DNA from: Pseudomonas sp. ICMP 561
GTDB taxonomy: Bacteria; Pseudomonadota; Gammaproteobacteria; Pseudomonadales; Pseudomonadaceae
Assembly (NCBI RefSeq): GCF_002699985.1
Contig: NZ_LKBT01000004.1
Coordinates: 1 to 64,000, forward strand
Length of the DNA: 64,000 bases
Reading direction: 5' to 3'
The position numbers were made by a program, and so were the translations under genes. Positions 1-8,504 of the stretch are shown here, piece after piece; the first letter of the stretch is position 1, and the number at the start of each line of letters is the position of its first letter. The notes below the pieces were generated by a model, which did not search any database, had not been told where the DNA came from, and saw only the letters and a list, made by a program, of their open reading frames with translations.

Positions 1-390
1 TCGCAGAAGGCTTTGCAGCTTTCCGTAGACTGCTGGGGGCGGCGTCCAGGGGCGAAGATTTTCGCCTTCGTTTTTCAGAAATCGGGCAAGAAGACGGGCA
101 TCAGATGCGTCTGTTTTACTACGGCCACCGACACCTTTACGGTAATTACTGAGTTGAAAACCGTCGATGATGTAGACGTCGAAACCAGACTCATCGACCA
201 GATCGACGTGATAAACATTTGTCGCTTCAACAGCAATGGCGGTGGTCCTCGGTAACGTTTTAAGCCAGCGTTTTATGGCAGACTTTTCGTTGGTTATCGA
301 GGTGAGCAGATCCGGATCTGCCTGGTAGGTAACGAGCTCAACTTTGGCGACATCCACGCCTACGATTGACTTCGAAACACGCATTGCCAT
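1..390 (-). CDS. IS110-family transposase, N-terminal part (cut by window start)
   Basis: An open frame runs from an ATG at 390 down through position 1 without a stop (130 codons visible). It begins with a short lead and then IVGVDVAK, the first Asp-bearing motif of the DEDD RuvC-like domain of IS110 transposases; further on come AIAVEATNVYH (Glu) and GGRSKTDASDARLLARFL, a hallmark block of the family. A GGAG lies 8 nt before the ATG at 390; in-frame ATGs at 396 and 384 are alternatives. The C-terminal catalytic-serine domain would lie outside the window, so intactness cannot be judged. Members recombine DNA using a noncoding end sequence and often target REP elements, which fits the REP at 675-755. 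Confidence 0.85.
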   Translation of the reverse strand, partial: MAMRVSKSIVGVDVAKVELVTYQADPDLLTSITNEKSAIKRWLKTLPRTTAIAVEATNVYHVDLVDESGFDVYIIDGFQLSNYRKGVGGRSKTDASDARLLARFLKNEGENLRPWTPPPAVYGKLQSLLR

Positions 391-676
391 GAGCATTTCT
401 CCACGCTAAGGTTTGACGACTTGTTGGGGGTTCACCCAGAGGCGCAGGCTTGTTTCTATCGTCGCTTGAACGAAGCATTCTTTATCGGCGCTTTTGGTGG
501 AAGGGGTGGGGCGAGGTCTCCCACGGTCTGTACTGTTGCAGCAGTCAGATGCGAACTGTTCGTCCCACCACCCCTTCAAGTCTAACCATACAAGCGAACT
601 CCCACGGTCTGTACTGTTGCAGCAGTCAGATGCGAACTGTTCGTCCCACCACCCCTTCAAGTCTAACCATACAAGC
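1..676 (-). mobile_element. IS110-family insertion, noncoding end next to a REP
   Basis: The transposase frame is followed (upstream of its start, 391 to about 676) by noncoding DNA and then directly by a REP-like sequence starting GCGAAATTATTCGCGAAG. The boundary is placed where similarity to the REP consensus begins and is an inference. In the IS110 group the noncoding segment upstream of the transposase encodes the guide (bridge/seek) RNA. No terminal inverted repeats are expected in this family. Confidence 0.55.
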
Positions 677-679
677 GAA
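518..679. repeat. Perfect 81-bp tandem duplication in the IS110 end
   Basis: Two identical 81-bp units lie head to tail at 518-598 and 599-679, each beginning CTCCCACGGTCTG and ending ACCATACAAGCGAA. Upstream, AAGGGGTGG at 501-509 is complementary to CCACCCCTT at 568-576 inside the first unit (and to its copy in the second), so an RNA from this region could fold in alternative ways. The duplication lies in the presumed noncoding end of the insertion element. Confidence 0.9.
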
Positions 680-755
680 ATTATTCGCGAAGCGGTCTTT
701 CGGGAAGTGCATCGGCGTCTGACAAAACGCATTCGCGAATGAATTCGCTCCCACA
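675..755. repeat. REP pair (GAATTCATTCGCGAA core) at the IS110 junction
   Basis: A degenerate forward element GCGAAATTATTCGCGAAG is followed by an inverted copy ending ATGAATTCGCTCCCACA. The forward copy lacks its usual TGTGGGA head, which is replaced by IS-end sequence; this suggests the insertion landed inside the REP. Confidence 0.7.
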
Positions 756-771
756 TAGACCGCGCTATTCA

Positions 772-865
772 GTAGGACCGGCTTTAGCCGGGAGGACGTC
801 AGGACATTCGCTAAATATCCTTCGGTAGTAATACCGCCCTCCCGGCTAAAGCCGGTCCTACGGGA
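772..865. repeat. REP inverted pair (GGCTTTAGCCGGGAGG core)
   Basis: GTAGGACCGGCTTTAGCCGG and its inverted counterpart flank a spacer of about 50 bp. The same type recurs at 32976, 46459, 49557 and 62083. Confidence 0.9.
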
Positions 866-1250
866 TTGCAGGTGAACATAGAATCTCCCACGGATGTTCA
901 TATGCAGGCCTCAAGAGAGCCATCAACTGCCTGAGCCGTCCTGCTGATTTGTGCTTCTTTCTCTATGCCAATGCCGAGCACTCTGATAGTGCGCACTTAA
1001 ACGCTCTGTGTATTTTTGGTGCGTTTTTATCGCTCATGGCTGTGCACATCGGTAACAAAACATGTCACTGGCTCGCTGAAACGATTCTTCTCGCCGTTAA
1101 TCCGACCGCTCTAGCACTAACGTTTCCGAAAGCGACGTCGTTTTTGAGTCATTCTGGCGCAGAATTTGCGTAAAAAATAAAAAACGCCCCGTTTCTTTCC
1201 TTTTACGAAGACGGTTGGGCAGTCGCTCCGCACGCAAAGGTAGTTTTTTA
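866..1250. other. Intergenic region upstream of gabP, no gene seen
   Basis: No convincing coding frame or RNA is visible; the 74-codon frame at 949-1173 has no ribosome site or recognisable composition. The stretch presumably holds the gabP promoter, but no clear -35/-10 pair could be chosen. It becomes A+T-rich just before gabP (AAAAAATAAAAAACG around 1171). Confidence 0.5.
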
Positions 1251-2642
1251 ATGAGCAGCATCCCTAACGCTTCAGAGCTCGATCAGGGGCTCAAACCTCG
1301 GCACATCACCATGTTGTCCATCGCTGGTGTCATTGGTGCCGGTCTATTTGTGGGTTCGGGCCACGCAATTGCCGAAGCGGGTCCGGCGGTACTGCTGGCT
1401 TACGCCGCTGCCGGTACGTTGGTGGTTCTGGTCATGCGCATGCTGGCCGAGATGGCTGTTGCGGCACCGGATACAGGGTCTTTCTCGACGTATGCCGATC
1501 GCGCGATCGGGCATTGGGCCGGTTTTACCATCGGCTGGCTGTACTGGTGGTTCTGGGTCTTGGTGATTCCGCTGGAGGCCAACGCCGCCGCAACCATCCT
1601 TCACGCGTGGTTCCCGAACATTGCCATCTGGGTGTTCACGCTGGTGATCACCCTGCTGCTCACTGTGACCAACTTGTTCAGCGTGAAGAACTACGGCGAG
1701 TTCGAGTTCTGGTTCGCGTTGATCAAAGTGCTGGCAATCATCGGCTTTGTAGTACTGGGTGTCGCGGCTATTTTTGGCCTGCTGCCCAACAGCCAGGTGA
1801 GCGGCGTCAGCCATCTGTTCGATACCCAGGGCTTTTTGCCTAATGGCATGGGGGCTGTGTTGGCTGCGATGCTGACCACTATGTTCTCGTTCATGGGCAC
1901 CGAAATCGTTACCATCGCTGCGGCTGAATCGAAGAATCCGGAAAAGCAGATCACCAAGGCCACCAACTCGGTGATCTGGCGGATCTGCCTGTTCTATCTG
2001 GTGTCGATCTTCATCGTGGTCTCGCTGGTACCGTGGAATGACCCGCGCCTGGCTGAAGTGGGCTCCTATCAGACCGTGCTGGACATGATGGGCATTCCAA
2101 ACGCCAAACTGATTGTGGATATCGTGGTGCTGATTGCAGTGACCAGTTGCCTGAACTCGGCGCTGTACACCGCCTCGCGCATGCTGTTCTCGTTGGGTAA
2201 GCGCGGCGATGCCCCGGCGGTATCGACGCGTACCAGCAAAAGCGGTACGCCTTACTGGGCGGTCATCCTGTCTACTGCGGCTGCATTCCTGACAGTGTTC
2301 GCCAACTACGTGGCTCCGGCTGCCGTATTCGAGTTCCTGCTCGCCAGTTCCGGCGCAATCGCGCTGTTGGTGTACCTGGTGATCGCGGTGTCCCAACTGC
2401 GCATGCGCCAGAAGAGCATTGCTGCAGGTGAAACCCTGTCGTTCCGCATGTGGCTGTTCCCGTACCTGACCTGGTTGGTGATCGTGTTCATCATCGGTGT
2501 GCTGGGCATCATGCTGGTTCAGGAGTCACATCGCGTGGAGATCATCGCGACGGGCCTGCTGAGTATTCTCGTGATTGCCACCGGCGTCCTGGTTTCCCGT
2601 CGTCGCAAGGACGAAAGGGCTGGCAAGGCTGTGTTGAATTGA
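1251..2642 (+). CDS. gabP: GABA permease GabP
   Basis: A 463-residue APC-superfamily amino acid permease importing 4-aminobutyrate across the inner membrane by proton symport. Similarity to E. coli GabP is visible along the whole length: the early HITMLSIAGVIGAGLFVGSG consensus block, then PDTGSFSTYADRAIG, WLYWWFWVLVIPLEAN, SVKNYGEFEFW and SCLNSALYTASRML; about twelve hydrophobic segments are seen. The ATG at 1251 is chosen over a TTG at 1215 because it aligns with GabP starts; an AAGG lies about 10 nt upstream. It stands alone, closed by a strong terminator. No gabT/gabD genes are adjacent, so it is a transport gene separated from catabolism. Confidence 0.93.
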   Translation: MSSIPNASELDQGLKPRHITMLSIAGVIGAGLFVGSGHAIAEAGPAVLLAYAAAGTLVVLVMRMLAEMAVAAPDTGSFSTYADRAIGHWAGFTIGWLYWWFWVLVIPLEANAAATILHAWFPNIAIWVFTLVITLLLTVTNLFSVKNYGEFEFWFALIKVLAIIGFVVLGVAAIFGLLPNSQVSGVSHLFDTQGFLPNGMGAVLAAMLTTMFSFMGTEIVTIAAAESKNPEKQITKATNSVIWRICLFYLVSIFIVVSLVPWNDPRLAEVGSYQTVLDMMGIPNAKLIVDIVVLIAVTSCLNSALYTASRMLFSLGKRGDAPAVSTRTSKSGTPYWAVILSTAAAFLTVFANYVAPAAVFEFLLASSGAIALLVYLVIAVSQLRMRQKSIAAGETLSFRMWLFPYLTWLVIVFIIGVLGIMLVQESHRVEIIATGLLSILVIATGVLVSRRRKDERAGKAVLN

Positions 2643-2663
2643 CCGATTGACCCGCTGAAAACA

Positions 2664-2699
2664 AAACGGCCGCGATCAGTAATGATCGCGGCCGTTTTT
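2664..2699 (+). terminator. Rho-independent terminator after gabP
   Basis: A GC-rich hairpin (ACGGCCGCGATCA with its complement) is followed by a T run, 22 bp after the gabP stop. Confidence 0.9.
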
Positions 2700-2720
2700 G
2701 TTTGTGCTGTGAAATGCTTG

Positions 2721-2798
2721 GTAGGAGCGAACTTGTTCGCGAGGCGGTATCCCCGTTTGTGCAGGCCTAATGTCTCGCCAACAAGCTGCCTCCTACAG
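2721..2798. repeat. REP inverted pair (GAACTTGTTCGCGA core)
   Basis: GTAGGAGCGAACTTGTTCGC and a diverged inverted copy ending CTCCTACAG. It overlaps the last codons of the converging LysR gene. Confidence 0.85.
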
Positions 2799-3713
2799 GT
2801 TCGTATGGCGGCTTGAATACATCCGTCCCTCGGCTATCAACGCCAACAGATTCGGGTCGCGCTCCTTCGATTTCAGAAACACCATGCCGATGTGCTGTTG
2901 CATGCGATAGCGCTGCTGCAGCGGTATCAGCTTCACCCGGTTCTCGTAAACCGCTGCGATACGCCCCGGCAACAGCGCATACCCCACGCCTGAGCTGACC
3001 ATGCTCAGCAAGGTGAAGATGTCGTTCACCTGCATCGCTACCTTCGGTTCAAACCCTGCCTGCTGAAAAACCCGGATGCCATCACGATGCGTGGCGAAGC
3101 CTTGGGTCAGGGTGATGAAAGTCGCCTCGCGCAGGTCGCTCAGGTCTACTTCGCTGTGCTGTGAAAACGGTGAGTCGGCGGGGACGGCGAGAAAGATGTC
3201 GTCGGAAAACAGCGGCAGATGTTCGCAGTCCGGGTCGTTGACGCTCTCGTCCAGTGACACCAGAATCGCGTCCACTTCCATGTTCTTGAGCTTGTAGAAG
3301 AGGTCGATGTTGGAGCCCATGATCAAGTCGATGTTCAACTCGCTACGGCGGATTTTCAGGCCCATGATCAACTGCGGAACGGTCTTTACCGTCAGCGAAT
3401 ACAGCGAACCGAGCTTGAAGCGTGCGGCGGAAAATCCGGCGGCCTGACGTGTCAGCTCAACCGTGGCGAGCACGTCCTGAATCAGTTTATGGGCTCGCTC
3501 TTCCAGCACATAGGCGCTTTCCAGCGGCGTCAGGTTACGACCTTCATGCTTGAACAGCGGGCAGCGCAGGGCGCTTTCCAGTGAATGAATGGCGCGGTGC
3601 ACGCTGACGTTACTGGTGTTCAGCTCCGCAGCGGCTTTGGTCAGGTTGCCGGTGCGCATGAACGCCAGGAATATTTCCAGTTTTTTCAGGGTCAACTCAT
3701 CGTCGATTTGCAT
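2793..3713 (-). CDS. LysR-family regulator, MdcR-like
   Basis: A 306-residue LysR regulator. The N-terminal winged HTH is clear (about residues 8-68: LKKLEIFLAFMRTGNLTKAA, then SNVSVHRAIHSLE), followed by a periplasmic-binding-protein-like effector domain (about 95-295). The opening resembles regulators of malonate use (MdcR) in Pseudomonas, but no malonate decarboxylase genes are present here, so its target is uncertain. It converges on gabP and diverges from the hemolysin III gene, sharing a 150-bp intergenic region with it; LysR proteins often control the divergent neighbour. The stop codon is embedded in a REP. Confidence 0.85.
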   Translation of the reverse strand: MQIDDELTLKKLEIFLAFMRTGNLTKAAAELNTSNVSVHRAIHSLESALRCPLFKHEGRNLTPLESAYVLEERAHKLIQDVLATVELTRQAAGFSAARFKLGSLYSLTVKTVPQLIMGLKIRRSELNIDLIMGSNIDLFYKLKNMEVDAILVSLDESVNDPDCEHLPLFSDDIFLAVPADSPFSQHSEVDLSDLREATFITLTQGFATHRDGIRVFQQAGFEPKVAMQVNDIFTLLSMVSSGVGYALLPGRIAAVYENRVKLIPLQQRYRMQQHIGMVFLKSKERDPNLLALIAEGRMYSSRHTNL

Positions 3714-3865
3714 GTCGTGAGGCTTCTTGTTTGAGTGCCCCGATTGTGCACATTTAGATAGCCACTGGCTGTAATAAAAAACTGTTTGGCTAACGCATGG
3801 CTTGCGCTTTACGTCCCTAAGCTAGAGCCTTGCGCTGCAGTTCAGAACGATGAGGTAGTGTGCGG

Positions 3866-4483
3866 ATGTATTACGGAGAAAAATTCAACGCCTGGTCCCA
3901 CCTGGTCGGTGCAGTGCTGGCTTTGGTCGGAGCCATCTGGTTGCTGGCGATTGCCAGCCTTCAGGGTGATATCTGGAAGATAGTCAGCGTCGCGATCTAC
4001 GGCGTAACGCTGGTGTCGTTGTACAGCGCATCGACCGTTTACCATAGCGTGCGCGGACGGGCGAAAACGATCATGCAGAAGGTTGATCACTTTTCGATCT
4101 ACCTGTTGATCGCAGGCAGCTACACGCCGTTCTGTCTGGTGACCTTGCGCGGCCCCTGGGGCTGGACGTTATTCGGCGTGGTCTGGGGCCTGGCGGTGAT
4201 CGGAATCCTGCAGGAAATCAAACCCCGCTCCGAAGCCCGGATCATGTCCATTGTGATCTACGCGGTCATGGGCTGGATCGTGCTGGTGGCCGTCAAACCC
4301 CTGATCGCCGCACTGGGCACTGCAGGCTTCACGTGGCTGGCGGCGGGCGGCGCGCTGTACACCATCGGCATTATTTTCTTCGCTTACGACACCCGTTTTC
4401 GCCACTGGCACGGGATCTGGCATTTGTTTGTGATTGCCGGGAGTCTGCTGCACTTTGTGGCGATTTGTTTTTATGTGTTGTGA
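3866..4483 (+). CDS. trhA: Hemolysin III / PAQR-family membrane protein
   Basis: A 205-residue integral membrane protein of the hemolysin III (TrhA/YqfA, PAQR-like) family with seven hydrophobic segments. Conserved family blocks: KFNAWSHLVGA at the start, SASTVYHS, then VDHFSIYLLIAGSYTPF and the C-terminal HWHGIWHLFVIAGS; the His and Ser residues match the metal site of PAQR hydrolase-like receptors. E. coli TrhA is linked to membrane energetics homeostasis; hemolysis is not implied. The ATG at 3866 is preferred over a GTG at 3860 because GAGG lies 10 nt upstream of it. Confidence 0.88.
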   Translation: MYYGEKFNAWSHLVGAVLALVGAIWLLAIASLQGDIWKIVSVAIYGVTLVSLYSASTVYHSVRGRAKTIMQKVDHFSIYLLIAGSYTPFCLVTLRGPWGWTLFGVVWGLAVIGILQEIKPRSEARIMSIVIYAVMGWIVLVAVKPLIAALGTAGFTWLAAGGALYTIGIIFFAYDTRFRHWHGIWHLFVIAGSLLHFVAICFYVL

Positions 4484-4592
4484 GTAGCGGATGCCCTTAA
4501 TGAACAACATTCGCATCACTGAATTGAACGCATTTCTGTAGGAGTCGCCCCGGTGTCCCTGACACCACGCTGTCGCGCAGCAAACACGGACC

Positions 4593-4698
4593 CTGTAGGA
4601 GTGAGCTTGCTCGCGATTCGATTTTTCTTTCGATAATTTTCCCCTGACCTAACGCTATCGCGAGCAAGGTGGAGCGCCACCCCGGTCATTCCTACAGG
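4593..4698. repeat. Interrupted REP pair (GAGCTTGCTCGCGA core)
   Basis: CTGTAGGAGTGAGCTTGCTC faces an inverted copy ending ATTCCTACAG. The inverted copy carries an insertion (GGTGGAGCGCCACCCCGG) between core and tail. A lone REP head, TGTAGGAGTCGCCCCGGTG, sits at about 4540. Confidence 0.8.
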
Positions 4699-4968
4699 TC
4701 CGCGGTTTGCAGCGAGACAGTGAAGGAATATCGATTCACCTGACGCCCCGCATCAGTGCACGCTTGAAACCCTATCAACCGATTTCCCACCAACCCTCGC
4801 CGTAGCGCGCCGCCCCGTGCGGGCGCACCAAATCGGCAGGCTTTTGCACTGCATTGAAGCATTTGATTCATTATTTAAAACTGTTGAATTATTTGATTCT
4901 TGCTCCTAGTCTGTTGCTCGACCCGCCTGCTGGCGACTTCTTGCAACGACTGAGACCGGGAGCAAAAG
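4699..4968. promoter_or_regulatory. Upstream region of the hydantoin-type operon with direct repeats
   Basis: No gene is seen. The DNA turns A+T-rich from 4853. An exact 9-bp direct repeat ATTTGATTC occurs at 4861 and 4891 (30 bp, nearly three helical turns apart), with TTGAATTATT between. These are candidate regulator or promoter sites for the operon starting at 4969; the RpiR protein encoded at 8505 is the obvious candidate ligand sensor (inference). Confidence 0.4.
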
Positions 4969-5745
4969 ATGAACGTGAAAGTACTCTTGAGTATGGCGGT
5001 GGCCACTGCGTTTTCGGCTTCTACCTGGGCGGCGGACTGGACGGTAGGGGCCAACGTGGGCAATGTGCCCTGGGAGTTTCAGGACGCCAAGGGCGAGATC
5101 GTCGGCTTTGAGGTCGACGTGGTCAAAGAAGTCGCCAAGCGTGCCGGCAAGACAGTCGAGTTTGTGAATATTCCTTTCAACGGCCTGTTCAGTGCCGTGC
5201 AGTCCAAGCGTGCAGACATCGCTATTTCGTCGATCACTATCACCCCAAAACGTCTTGAATCAGTGGGCTTCGCTCAGCCGTATTACGACAGCGATCAGTC
5301 ACTGTCGGTGCTGACCAAATCTGGCATTGATGGCCTCAAAGGCATGCAGGGCAAAGTGGTCGGCGTAGACACCGGCTCGACGGGTGACATGTGGGTGACT
5401 GCGCATCAGGCCGAGTACAAATTTGGCGATGTGTCCCGCTACGAAGGGCTTTCCCCGGCGATGCTCGACCTGGCTTCCGGGCGTATGGACGGCTACATCA
5501 GCGATATTCCGGCCGTGCTCTATTACATCAAGGACAAGCCGCAATACCGGGTGGTCGCCCGTATTCCCACTGGCGAGAAGTACTCGCTGATGCACGCCAA
5601 AGGCTGGGCGTCTGCGACTCAGGTCAACGACATCATCACCGCCATGAAAAAAGAAGGCGTGATCGCAGGCTTGCACAAGAAGTGGTTTGGCGCAGACGCC
5701 GATCCAGAGTCCAGCACCGTCAAGGTTGTCGACGTACTCAAATAA
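4969..5745 (+). CDS. Amino-acid-type ABC transporter substrate-binding protein
   Basis: A 258-residue periplasmic binding protein of the polar amino acid (PAAT, HisJ/GlnH) class. A signal peptide is visible (residues 1-22, ending STWA before ADWTVG). Family blocks: VPWEFQDAKGEIVGFEVDVV, then FNGLFSAVQSKRADIAIS, TPKRLESVGFAQPYY and GSTGD. The ATG is preceded by GGGAGCAAAAG. It is the first gene of a seven-gene run (4969-11797) and should deliver the substrate to the permease and ATPase that follow. The ligand cannot be read from the sequence; context points to an amino-acid-like or cyclic amide compound. Confidence 0.88.
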   Translation: MNVKVLLSMAVATAFSASTWAADWTVGANVGNVPWEFQDAKGEIVGFEVDVVKEVAKRAGKTVEFVNIPFNGLFSAVQSKRADIAISSITITPKRLESVGFAQPYYDSDQSLSVLTKSGIDGLKGMQGKVVGVDTGSTGDMWVTAHQAEYKFGDVSRYEGLSPAMLDLASGRMDGYISDIPAVLYYIKDKPQYRVVARIPTGEKYSLMHAKGWASATQVNDIITAMKKEGVIAGLHKKWFGADADPESSTVKVVDVLK

Positions 5746-5807
5746 GCGCGGCTAATAACCTCTGACTGTTCAAACCCGGCGCCTGGCGCTGTCACCAAGG
5801 AGTCCTG

Positions 5808-6482
5808 ATGGAGCTGGTCCAGACTTTCTTCAACTGGGGTGTGTTTGTCGACGCACTGCCGCAGATGCTGCGGGGCCTCGGGGTGACGGTGTTGCTTGGC
5901 GTGGTCAGCATCATTCTTGGTCTGGTGGGCGGTTTGCTGCTGGCCATGCTACGTCTGTACGGCTATGCACCGATCCGGTTGCTGGCGCGAATTTACATCG
6001 ATGTGATGCGCTCTATCCCGCTGTTGGTGTTTTTGGTGCTGATTTATTACGCACTGCCGTTTGTGGGGATTCGTCTTTCCTCGTTCGCCGCAGCGGTGGC
6101 GGCGCTATCGCTGGTGTCCTGCGCATACTCGGCAGAGATTTTTCGCTCCGGTATCGAAGCCATCCCGCGTGGCCAGTTCGAAGCAGCGGCGTCGCAGGGC
6201 ATGAGCTTCTTCAACACGATGCGCGACGTGATCCTGCCTCAGGCCATGCGCATTGTTCTGCCGCCCATGACCAGTAACTGCATCAACGTCATGAAGGACA
6301 CGGCACTCGCTTCGGTGGTTGCCATGCCGGATCTGCTCAAGCAGGCGACTCAGGCGCAGGCACTCTCTGCCAACCCCACGCCGCTGGTGGGCGCGGCGAT
6401 CATGTATCTGTTGCTGCTACTGCCCCTCGTGCAACTGGTCAGTTGGGTCGAGCGGCGCAACGGCGCGGGGAGGAAGAGCTGA
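5808..6482 (+). CDS. ABC transporter permease (HisM/GlnP family)
   Basis: A 224-residue inner-membrane permease of the polar amino acid class, with about five membrane segments and the EAA loop ([19 protein letters not shown]) that docks on the ATPase. AAGGAG lies 6 nt ahead of the ATG. Its TGA overlaps the ATG of the ATPase gene (TGATG), indicating translational coupling. Only one permease is encoded, so the channel is probably a homodimer. Confidence 0.88.
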   Translation: MELVQTFFNWGVFVDALPQMLRGLGVTVLLGVVSIILGLVGGLLLAMLRLYGYAPIRLLARIYIDVMRSIPLLVFLVLIYYALPFVGIRLSSFAAAVAALSLVSCAYSAEIFRSGIEAIPRGQFEAAASQGMSFFNTMRDVILPQAMRIVLPPMTSNCINVMKDTALASVVAMPDLLKQATQAQALSANPTPLVGAAIMYLLLLLPLVQLVSWVERRNGAGRKS

Positions 6483-7216
6483 TGAGCGCAGTCATCCAGA
6501 TTGAAGGTGTTGCCAAGTTTTATGGCAGGTTTCAGGCCCTGGCGGATATCAACCTGTCAGTCGAGCAGGGCGAAGTGGTGGTGATCCTCGGGCCGTCAGG
6601 CTCAGGAAAATCCACGCTGATTCGCTGCATCAATCTGCTGGAGGAGTATCAGGAAGGCGAGATCCGGGTAGCTGATCAGCGGGTCGAAACCGGACCGAAA
6701 CTGGCAGGTATTCGCTGTGAAGTCGGCATGGTCTTCCAGAATTTCAATCTGTATCCGCACATGACGGTGCTGGCCAATGTGGCGCTGGCACCGGTGCGGG
6801 TGCGTGGTTTATCGCGCCGCGATGCGCAGGATCGAGCGCGGGTATTGCTGGAAAAAGTCGGCATGAGCGCACACGCCGACAAATACCCTGGTCAGCTTTC
6901 CGGTGGTCAGCAACAACGCGTCGCTATTGCCCGAACCATGGCCATGGAGCCACGGGTGATTCTGTTCGACGAGCCGACTTCTGCGCTGGACCCGGAAATG
7001 GTGGGTGAGGTGCTCGACGTCATGCAAAACCTGGCGCGCTCAGGCGTGACCATGGTCGTGGTCACCCATGAGATGGGCTTCGCCCGTAAAGTCGCCGACC
7101 GTGTGATTTTCATGGAGAGCGGCCGGATCATCGAACAGAACAAGCCCGAAGCCTTTTTCACAGCGCCTCAAGAGCCGCGAACACAGGCCTTTTTGCAGGC
7201 CATCCTGCACCACTGA
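6482..7216 (+). CDS. Amino-acid-type ABC transporter ATPase
   Basis: A 244-residue ABC ATPase of the GlnQ/HisP class. Visible: Walker [11 protein letters not shown]-loop FQNFNLYPH, signature [13 protein letters not shown], Walker [14 protein letters not shown] and the H-loop VTHEMGFA. The start at 6482 overlaps the permease stop; an upstream in-frame start at 6443 would lie inside the permease gene and is rejected. It powers import for the binding protein and permease encoded just before. Confidence 0.92.
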   Translation: MSAVIQIEGVAKFYGRFQALADINLSVEQGEVVVILGPSGSGKSTLIRCINLLEEYQEGEIRVADQRVETGPKLAGIRCEVGMVFQNFNLYPHMTVLANVALAPVRVRGLSRRDAQDRARVLLEKVGMSAHADKYPGQLSGGQQQRVAIARTMAMEPRVILFDEPTSALDPEMVGEVLDVMQNLARSGVTMVVVTHEMGFARKVADRVIFMESGRIIEQNKPEAFFTAPQEPRTQAFLQAILHH

Positions 7217-7237
7217 TTCCTTTTGGAGACTGCCCAA

Positions 7238-8485
7238 TTGAACGCCCTCGATATCGATTATGTTCGCAGCCAGTTCCCCATGCTGGCCGATGGTTTTGCC
7301 TATCTGGACAACGCCGGTGGTTCGGCGGTGCTCGGGCGCGTGGCTGACCGGGTCCGTGACTACCTGATTCACAGCAGCGTGCAATTGGGTGCGTCCTACA
7401 ACGGATCGGCTTCAGCCGGTGCGCTGGTGCTACAAGCCCGGGAGTCCGTGGCGCAATTGATCAACGCGTATCACGCCGAAGAATGCGTGATGGGCGGCTC
7501 GACCACGCACTTGCTGCAAATCCTCTGTCGCGCTGTTGCGCCTTCGATCAACAGCGGCGATGAAATCATCGTTACCCACAGCGATCACGAAGCCAATATC
7601 GGCCCGTGGCAGCGGTTGTGCGAGGAGCGTGGCGCGACGTTGCGAGTGTGGTCCGTCGATCCGCAAACCCTGGAACTGGAGCTCGACGATCTGGATGCAC
7701 TGCTTGGCTCGCGTACCCGCTATGTGGCCATGACCCATGCGTCGAACATTCTGGGCAGCGTCAACCCGGTGGCCGAAGTCGCCCGTCGTGTGCATGCCGT
7801 GGGCGGCAAGTTGTGCGTCGATGCTGTGGCGTATGCGCCCCATCGTCTGGTGGATGTGCAGGCCAGCGGTGCGGATTATTACGTGTTCAGTTTCTACAAG
7901 GTGTTCGGCCCGCACTTCGCGGTTCTTTGGGGGCATCGTGAGGCGCTGCTGGAGCTGCCGAGCCTCAATCACTTTTTCATTGGTCAGGACGTGATCCCTT
8001 ACAAGCTGCAACCGGGCAACCTCAACTACGAGCTGTCTTACGGCTGCATGGGCATCAACGAATACCTGCTGGATATAGGCCAGCGCCTGGGCGCCAGCGG
8101 CAGCCCGCGCCAGATCATGCAGGCAGCGTTTGATGCGTTCGAAGTGCAGGAAGATTTGCTCGCCGAAACCCTGTTGTCATTTCTGCGTGAAACAGCAGGC
8201 GTGCGGATTATCGGCAAGCCTCAGGTAACGGCGGGTGATCGGGTGCCGACCATCAGCTTCGTGGTAGAGGGCGTGCAATCGGAAGCCATCGTGCGGCGCA
8301 TTGACGAACACGGGATTGGGATCCGCTTCGGTGACTTCTACGCGCGACACTTGATCGAACAGTTGGGCCTGGCCCGGTTTGGCGGTGTGGTGCGGGTATC
8401 GATTGCGCACTACAACACGGTCGACGAAATGCAGCGTCTGGTCCGGCATCTGGCCGAGGCGATCAACGACTTGCGTCCATCCTGA
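7238..8485 (+). CDS. Cysteine desulfurase-like PLP enzyme (class V aminotransferase fold)
   Basis: About 415 residues, fold-type I PLP enzyme of the SufS/CsdA-like branch. Visible: FAYLDNAGGSA near the start, HSDHEANIGPW (cofactor-stacking His region), CVDAVAYAPH (Asp on the PLP pyridine) and FSFYKVFGPH with the PLP lysine. A Cys is present in ELSYGCMGINEY. It resembles the desulfurase-like subfamily of unknown substrate rather than housekeeping IscS/SufS. A TTG at 7238 is chosen because GGAG sits 9 nt upstream; a TTG at 7223 overlaps that site. It lies between the importer and the RpiR gene, so it probably acts on the imported compound, either as lyase or transaminase (inference). Confidence 0.8.
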   Translation: MNALDIDYVRSQFPMLADGFAYLDNAGGSAVLGRVADRVRDYLIHSSVQLGASYNGSASAGALVLQARESVAQLINAYHAEECVMGGSTTHLLQILCRAVAPSINSGDEIIVTHSDHEANIGPWQRLCEERGATLRVWSVDPQTLELELDDLDALLGSRTRYVAMTHASNILGSVNPVAEVARRVHAVGGKLCVDAVAYAPHRLVDVQASGADYYVFSFYKVFGPHFAVLWGHREALLELPSLNHFFIGQDVIPYKLQPGNLNYELSYGCMGINEYLLDIGQRLGASGSPRQIMQAAFDAFEVQEDLLAETLLSFLRETAGVRIIGKPQVTAGDRVPTISFVVEGVQSEAIVRRIDEHGIGIRFGDFYARHLIEQLGLARFGGVVRVSIAHYNTVDEMQRLVRHLAEAINDLRPS

Positions 8486-8504
8486 TTTTTACGAGCGACC
8501 TTTC

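Noticed and set aside
406-756. Open frames across the 81-bp duplication (both strands)
   Set aside because: The internal peptide repeat simply mirrors the DNA duplication; the region is the noncoding end of an IS110 element.
949-1173. 74-codon frame upstream of gabP
   Set aside because: No ribosome site or recognisable features; Cys/Leu/Phe-rich by chance.
2793-3713. Naming the LysR regulator MdcR outright
   Set aside because: Similarity at the N-terminus is suggestive, but no malonate decarboxylase genes are present in the window.
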